Origin: Sphingomonadales bacterium
GTDB lineage: Bacteria; Pseudomonadota; Alphaproteobacteria; Sphingomonadales; Sphingomonadaceae
Length of the DNA: 59,017 nt
Reading direction: 5' to 3'
Assembly (NCBI GenBank): GCA_027490095.1
Contig: JAIXYT010000010.1
Location: 1 to 59,017, forward strand
Position numbers and translations under genes: made by a program. This document shows positions 52,653 to 59,017 of the stretch, one piece after another. How positions within the stretch are numbered: the first letter of the stretch is position 1; each line of letters begins with the position of its first letter. The notes below the pieces were generated by a model. It was given only the letters and a program-made list of their open reading frames with translations, ran no database searches and had not been told where the DNA came from.

Positions 52653-54169
52653 CCCACCTGCCGTTGCTGCCGTTTCTGATCCCCTTCACGGCGGCGGCCG
52701 TGCTGCTGCTGATCGGACAGTCCGGGCCGGCGACCCAGCGGATGGTCGCGCTCGCGGCGACTCTGGCCGGGCTCGCCGCTGCGGGGCTGCTGCTCGTGCA
52801 GCTCGCCGACGGCCCGGTGCTGGCCTATGCGCTGGGTGACTGGCCTGCCCCCTATGGCATTCTGTTCGTGGTGGACCGCCTGGCGGCGCAGATGGTCGTC
52901 CTGCTGTTCCTGCTTGCTGTTCCCGCCCTGTTGATGGCGAATGACGGGACCGACCGGCAGGGGCTTCACTTTCACGCACTGTTCCAGCTCCAGCTGGCCG
53001 GTCTGGCAGGGGCATTCCTGACAGGCGATCTCTTCAACCTGTTCGTTTGTTTCGAGATTCTCCTTCTCGCATCCTATTCGCTGTTGGTGCATGGCAACGG
53101 GCCCCGGCGCAGCCGGGCCGGGTTGATATACGTCATCCTCAATCTTGTCGGATCCAGCCTGTTCCTGATCGCGCTTGCACTGATCTACGGCACACTCGGC
53201 ACGCTCAGCATGGCCGACATAGCCCGCCTGCTGCCCCAGCTTCCCTCGGCGGATGCGCCGCTGGTGCGGGCTGCCTTCGCCATCCTCGTCGGGGTGTTCC
53301 TGCTGAAGTCGGCGCTGCTGCCGATGGCATTCTGGCTGCCGCATGCCTATTCGGCGGCTGCCATGCCGGTGGCGGCGCTGTTCGCCATCCTCACCAAGGT
53401 CGGCATTGTTGCGGTCCTTCGCCTTTCGGTGACGATCTTTGGCGACGCGCCAGCCGTCGCGGGTCTCTTTCAACCCTGGTTGCCGATCCTTGCCCTGGGC
53501 ACGATCGCCCTCGGCGTCGTCGCGCTGTTCGCCGCCGACCGCTTGCGGGTCGCAGCTGCAAGCCTCGTCCTCATTTCCTCCGGTACCCTGCTGTTTGCCT
53601 TGGCCTTTGCGACGACCGATGGAACGGCGGCCCTGCTCTTCTACCTGCCCCACACCACGCTTGCGACCGGTGGCATGATGATGCTGGCGGGGTTGATCGC
53701 CGGGCGGCGGGGAGAGCTTGAGGACAGGCTGGTGCGCGGCCCCTGCGTCGGCAACAGGCTCGCGATCGGAGGCGCCTATGCGCTGTTTGCGGTCGCGATC
53801 GCCGGGCTTCCGCCCTTGTCCGGCTTCATCGGCAAGCTGATGCTGATGCAGGAAGCGGCGCCTCTGTCCTGGCGGCCCGCGTGGTGGGCCGCGCTGCTGC
53901 TGTCCGGCTTTGCCGTCACCCTGGTGCTTGCGCGGGTCGCGGCACTGATCTTCTGGCAGCCGGACGATCCCCTGCCCGACCAGCGAACCGGCGGTGCCGG
54001 CCGCGCAGCCGTCCTTCTGCTGGCTCTTGCCAGCCCGGTGATGGTCGTGCTGGCGGCCCCTATCAGTGCCTGGGCGCTGGCGACGGCGACCCAGCTGCAC
54101 GCGCGCACGCCCTATCTCGATGCCATGCTGGGCGATGCGCCACCCACCCGGCGAGAGGTGCGGCCATGA
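52649..54169 (+). CDS. mrpD: Mrp antiporter subunit D
   Basis: The 506-aa NuoM/N-like subunit has about 14 helices, with the conserved Glu in LFVCFEILLLASYSLLVH and the lysine/His helices (LKSALLPMAFWLPHAY, then LPPLSGFIGKLMLMQEA). It forms one of the proton-translocating half channels. Start and end overlap mrpC and mrpE by four bases. Confidence 0.94.
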   Translation: MTHLPLLPFLIPFTAAAVLLLIGQSGPATQRMVALAATLAGLAAAGLLLVQLADGPVLAYALGDWPAPYGILFVVDRLAAQMVVLLFLLAVPALLMANDGTDRQGLHFHALFQLQLAGLAGAFLTGDLFNLFVCFEILLLASYSLLVHGNGPRRSRAGLIYVILNLVGSSLFLIALALIYGTLGTLSMADIARLLPQLPSADAPLVRAAFAILVGVFLLKSALLPMAFWLPHAYSAAAMPVAALFAILTKVGIVAVLRLSVTIFGDAPAVAGLFQPWLPILALGTIALGVVALFAADRLRVAAASLVLISSGTLLFALAFATTDGTAALLFYLPHTTLATGGMMMLAGLIAGRRGELEDRLVRGPCVGNRLAIGGAYALFAVAIAGLPPLSGFIGKLMLMQEAAPLSWRPAWWAALLLSGFAVTLVLARVAALIFWQPDDPLPDQRTGGAGRAAVLLLALASPVMVVLAAPISAWALATATQLHARTPYLDAMLGDAPPTRREVRP

Positions 54170-54654
54170 ACCGGCTTTTCCCCCTGCCCTTCACCAGCCT
54201 TGCCATGCTGAGTCTGTGGCTGATCCTTGCGTCCACCTATACCATGGGCAGCGTCGTGATGGGCGCGCTGGTGGCCACCTTGGTGCCCATCTGGACGGTC
54301 CGTTTCTGGCCGGATCGACCGACACTCCGCAAGCCTCTGAAGGCGTTTGGCTTCTTCTTTCTCGTCTGCCGGGATATCGTTGCTGCCAACCTCGTCGTCG
54401 CACGCCAGGTCCTGGGGCCGCTGGACCGGATCCGGCCGGGCTTCGTGGAGGTTCCGCTCGATCTCGAGGATCCGTTCATTGCCACCATCCTGGGCGGCAT
54501 CGTCACCCTTACCCCGGGCACCGTTTCGATCGACATCGACATGGAAAGGCGCATCCTGCACGTGCACGCGCTGGATGTGCCGGACGGAAACGCGCTGATC
54601 GCCGAGATCAAGGCGCGGTACGAGGCGCCCCTCAAGGAGATGTTCGGATGCTGA
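54166..54654 (+). CDS. mrpE: Mrp antiporter subunit E
   Basis: The 162-aa protein has two or three membrane helices and the MrpE core GGIVTLTPGTVSIDID. It overlaps mrpD at its start and mrpF by 7 bases at its end. Confidence 0.92.
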   Translation: MNRLFPLPFTSLAMLSLWLILASTYTMGSVVMGALVATLVPIWTVRFWPDRPTLRKPLKAFGFFFLVCRDIVAANLVVARQVLGPLDRIRPGFVEVPLDLEDPFIATILGGIVTLTPGTVSIDIDMERRILHVHALDVPDGNALIAEIKARYEAPLKEMFGC

Positions 54655-54917
54655 GCCTGGCCCTGCCGATCGCCCTAGTCATGGTTGGCCTTGCGATCGC
54701 CCTCAACCTCTGGCGGCTCGTCATCGGGCCGGACGTGACCGATCGAATCCTGGCGCTCGACACCCTGACCATCAACGCAATCGCCCTCGTTCTGATGCTG
54801 GGAATCGCGCTCGAAAGCAGCCTCTATTTCGAAGCTGCGCTGATCCTTGCGATGATGGGCTTCGTCGGCACGGTTGCGCTGTGCAAATATCTCCTCGGCG
54901 GGGATATCATCGAGTAG
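54648..54917 (+). CDS. mrpF: Mrp antiporter subunit F
   Basis: The 89-aa subunit has three helices and the pattern GPDVTDRILALDTLTINAIAL, which carries the conserved Asp residues. It lies in the middle of the coupled mrp genes, with mrpG 3 bases downstream. Confidence 0.92.
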   Translation: MLSLALPIALVMVGLAIALNLWRLVIGPDVTDRILALDTLTINAIALVLMLGIALESSLYFEAALILAMMGFVGTVALCKYLLGGDIIE

Positions 54918-54920
54918 ATC

Positions 54921-55226
54921 ATGAGCGACGCACTTGAAATTCTTGCAGCCATTATCCTTCTTGTCGGCGCCGGCTTTGTGCTTGTGGGGTCGATCGGCCT
55001 TGTCCGGCTGCCGGACACCTTCGCCCGCCTGCACGGTCCCAGCAAGGCGACCACGCTCGGCCTCGGGGGAATCCTCGTCGCGTCGATGCTCCACCAGGGC
55101 GCGCAGGGGGGTGTTTCGCTCAGGGAACTGGCGATTGCGCTGTTCCTGTTCATCACCGCGCCGGTCGTGGGCCATCTCGTTGCCAAGGCGGCCTTGCGCC
55201 GGCGCGACCGCACCCCGCGCGACTAG
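54921..55226 (+). CDS. mrpG: Mrp antiporter subunit G
   Basis: The 101-aa subunit has three helices and the MrpG motif SIGLVRLPDTFARLHGPSKA. It completes a seven-subunit set in six genes. Its stop overlaps that of the convergent metG gene. Confidence 0.93.
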   Translation: MSDALEILAAIILLVGAGFVLVGSIGLVRLPDTFARLHGPSKATTLGLGGILVASMLHQGAQGGVSLRELAIALFLFITAPVVGHLVAKAALRRRDRTPRD

Positions 55227-56757
55227 ACGTCGGGTTCGTCCGCAGGTTCCACCCAGCGCGGGAACACACCCTGCGGTGCCGGAAGGGGCGTGCCGGGCAC
55301 CAGCCGTTTCCCGAAGGCTGCGAAGCTTCGGTCCTTGGGCGCGACCGCCAGCTGGTCGAGAAGCCTGGCTGCGCTGCCCGGCATTGCGGGCTGCACCAGC
55401 AGCGCAATCTGCCGAACGCATTCGGCCGCATGATAGAGCACGATATCCGCGCGGGCCGGGTCCGTCTTGCGCAGGGCCCAGGGGGCCATTTCGTTGAGAT
55501 AGCCGTTCACGGCCGATACGCGCGCCCAGATCGCATCCAGCGCAAGGTCGGGGCGCACGTCGGCATGGGCAGCGCGGGCCTCTTCCAGCATGGTCGAGAC
55601 GCCCGCCAGAAGCGCATGATCGGCATCCGTTGCGGGCCCATCCGGCGGCACCCTGCCCTCGCAGGCCTTTGCGATCATGCTGAGCGTTCGCTGCGCGAGG
55701 TTGCCCAGGTCGTTCGCAAGGTCTGCGTTGATGCGCCGTCCGATTGTCTCGTGGCTCCATTCGCCGTCCTGGCCGAACTGGATCGCCCGCAGCAGATAGT
55801 AGCGCAGCGGGTCCACTCCGAAGGTGTCTGCCAGTGCGCCGGGCTCCACGATGTTCCCGAGCGACTTTGACATCTTCGCGCCCCGGTTCAGCACGAAGCC
55901 GTGGCCGAACACCTTCCGCGGCAACGGCAGCCCTGCCGACATCAGGAAGGCCGGCCAGTAGATCGCATGGAAGCGCACCACATCCTTGCCGATCACGTGC
56001 AGGTCGGCGGGCCATTTCGCCTCCCATCCCGCAGCGGGCCAGCCCGACGGCGTCAGATAGTTGGTGAGCGCGTCCATCCAGACATACATCACATGGTCCG
56101 GCGAGCCGGGCACCGGCACGCCCCAGTCGAAACTGGTACGACTGATGGAAAGGTCCTTCAATCCTCTCTCAACAAATGCGCGCATCTCGTTGAGGCGATT
56201 GGTAGGCTGAACGAATTCCGGCTGCTCGGCATAGAGCCGCAGCAGCGGCTCCTGAAAGCGCGACAGGCGGAAGAACCAGCTTTCCTCGACCGTCCAGACG
56301 ACTTCCGTTCCCGTGGGTGCCAGCTTCGTGCCGTCGTCGGCGACAACAAGTTCGTCGGCGTCGTAATAGGCCTCGTCGCGGACGGAGTACCAGCCCTCGT
56401 AGCGATCGAGGTAGATGTCGCCGGCGGCCTCCATCTTCTGCCACAGTGCCTGGCAAACGGCCTTGTGGTCCTCGTCGGTCGTCCGGATGAAGCGATCCTG
56501 GCTGATGTCGAGCCGGTCACACATCGCCTTGAAATGCAAGACCATTTCGTCGACGAACTGCTTCGGCGGAACATCTGCCTTGCGCGCGGCCTGGGCGATC
56601 TTCAGCCCATGCTCGTCCGTGCCCGTCAAGAAGAAGGTCTCGCGCCCGTCGGCCCGGGCGAAGCGGGCCAGCCAGTCCGTTGCGATCACCTCATAGGCAT
56701 GCCCGATATGTGGCCGCCCGTTCGGATAGGAAATGGCGGTGGTGACGAAAAAGCGGC

Positions 56758-56761
<4 letters not shown>
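55223..56761 (-). CDS. metG: Methionyl-tRNA synthetase
   Basis: The 512-aa class I synthetase has the HIGH motif as PHIGHAYE (residues 18-21), KMSKS as AKMSKSLGN, and an anticodon-binding helical domain. It lacks the Zn-knuckle cysteine quartet and the C-terminal tRNA-binding EMAP domain, matching the shorter MetG2 type. It is coupled to holB by an ATGA overlap. Confidence 0.96.

Positions 56762-59017
<2,256 letters not shown>

Overview
The window is GC-rich, densely packed chromosomal DNA of an alphaproteobacterium, most likely a sphingomonad-like lineage. Several gene blocks point that way: dusB-ntrB-ntrC-ntrY-ntrX-hfq-hflX-mazG, lipA-coq10-pncC-ispDF with a fused IspDF, pgsA-moaD-moaE, an NrnC-type nanoRNase beside lptC-lptA, DUF2794 beside cysE, Bpt, UbiG, and a PurF with a propeptide and Fe-S cysteines. 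No rRNA, tRNA, CRISPR array or prophage was recognised.

Layout. 1-8 kb: the 3' end of metH, a Nudix hydrolase, nrnC, lptC-lptA, an alpha/beta hydrolase-VOC pair, ubiG and bpt. 8-15 kb: threonine deaminase, a 3-hydroxyisobutyrate dehydrogenase-like enzyme with an exported amidohydrolase, an SDR, purF, hisI and a TIP30-like protein. 15-22.5 kb: a fatty-acid beta-oxidation cluster (MerR regulator, acyl-CoA dehydrogenase, thiolase, FadJ-type protein) behind a MerR-type operator, then a nitronate monooxygenase-like gene. 22.5-26.4 kb: DUF2794, cysE, a TSUP transporter, a cyclophilin and oxyR. 26.3-27.3 kb: hairpins, then an AT-rich accessory patch bounded by inverted repeats around one small membrane-protein gene. 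27.3-35.9 kb: panE-like, quinone oxidoreductase, GST, moaE, moaD, pgsA, nitroreductase, nuclease, lipA, coq10-like, pncC and ispDF. 36-46 kb: the dusB-ntr-hfq-hflX-mazG block, the nitrogen and redox signalling core of the window.

46-59 kb: a GST gene and a convergent operon (tatD, MBL hydrolase, 54-aa membrane protein) flank a 28-bp dif-like XerCD site at 47184-47211. G-rich octamers of the KOPS form (GGGNAGGG) point toward it from both sides, so this is probably the chromosome replication terminus. A complete Mrp-type Na+/H+ antiporter operon (mrpA/B fusion, C-G), preceded by a collapsed Ca2+/Na+ exchanger pseudogene, lies on the opposite strand between tatD and the metG-holB pair. The window ends in thiC, preceded by a TPP riboswitch.

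The points most worth a second look are the dif/KOPS signal, the inverted-repeat-bounded AT-rich cassette, a MoaD that carries two residues after its Gly-Gly terminus, the collapsed exchanger next to the Mrp insertion, and an NtrX without the sigma-54 contact loop.
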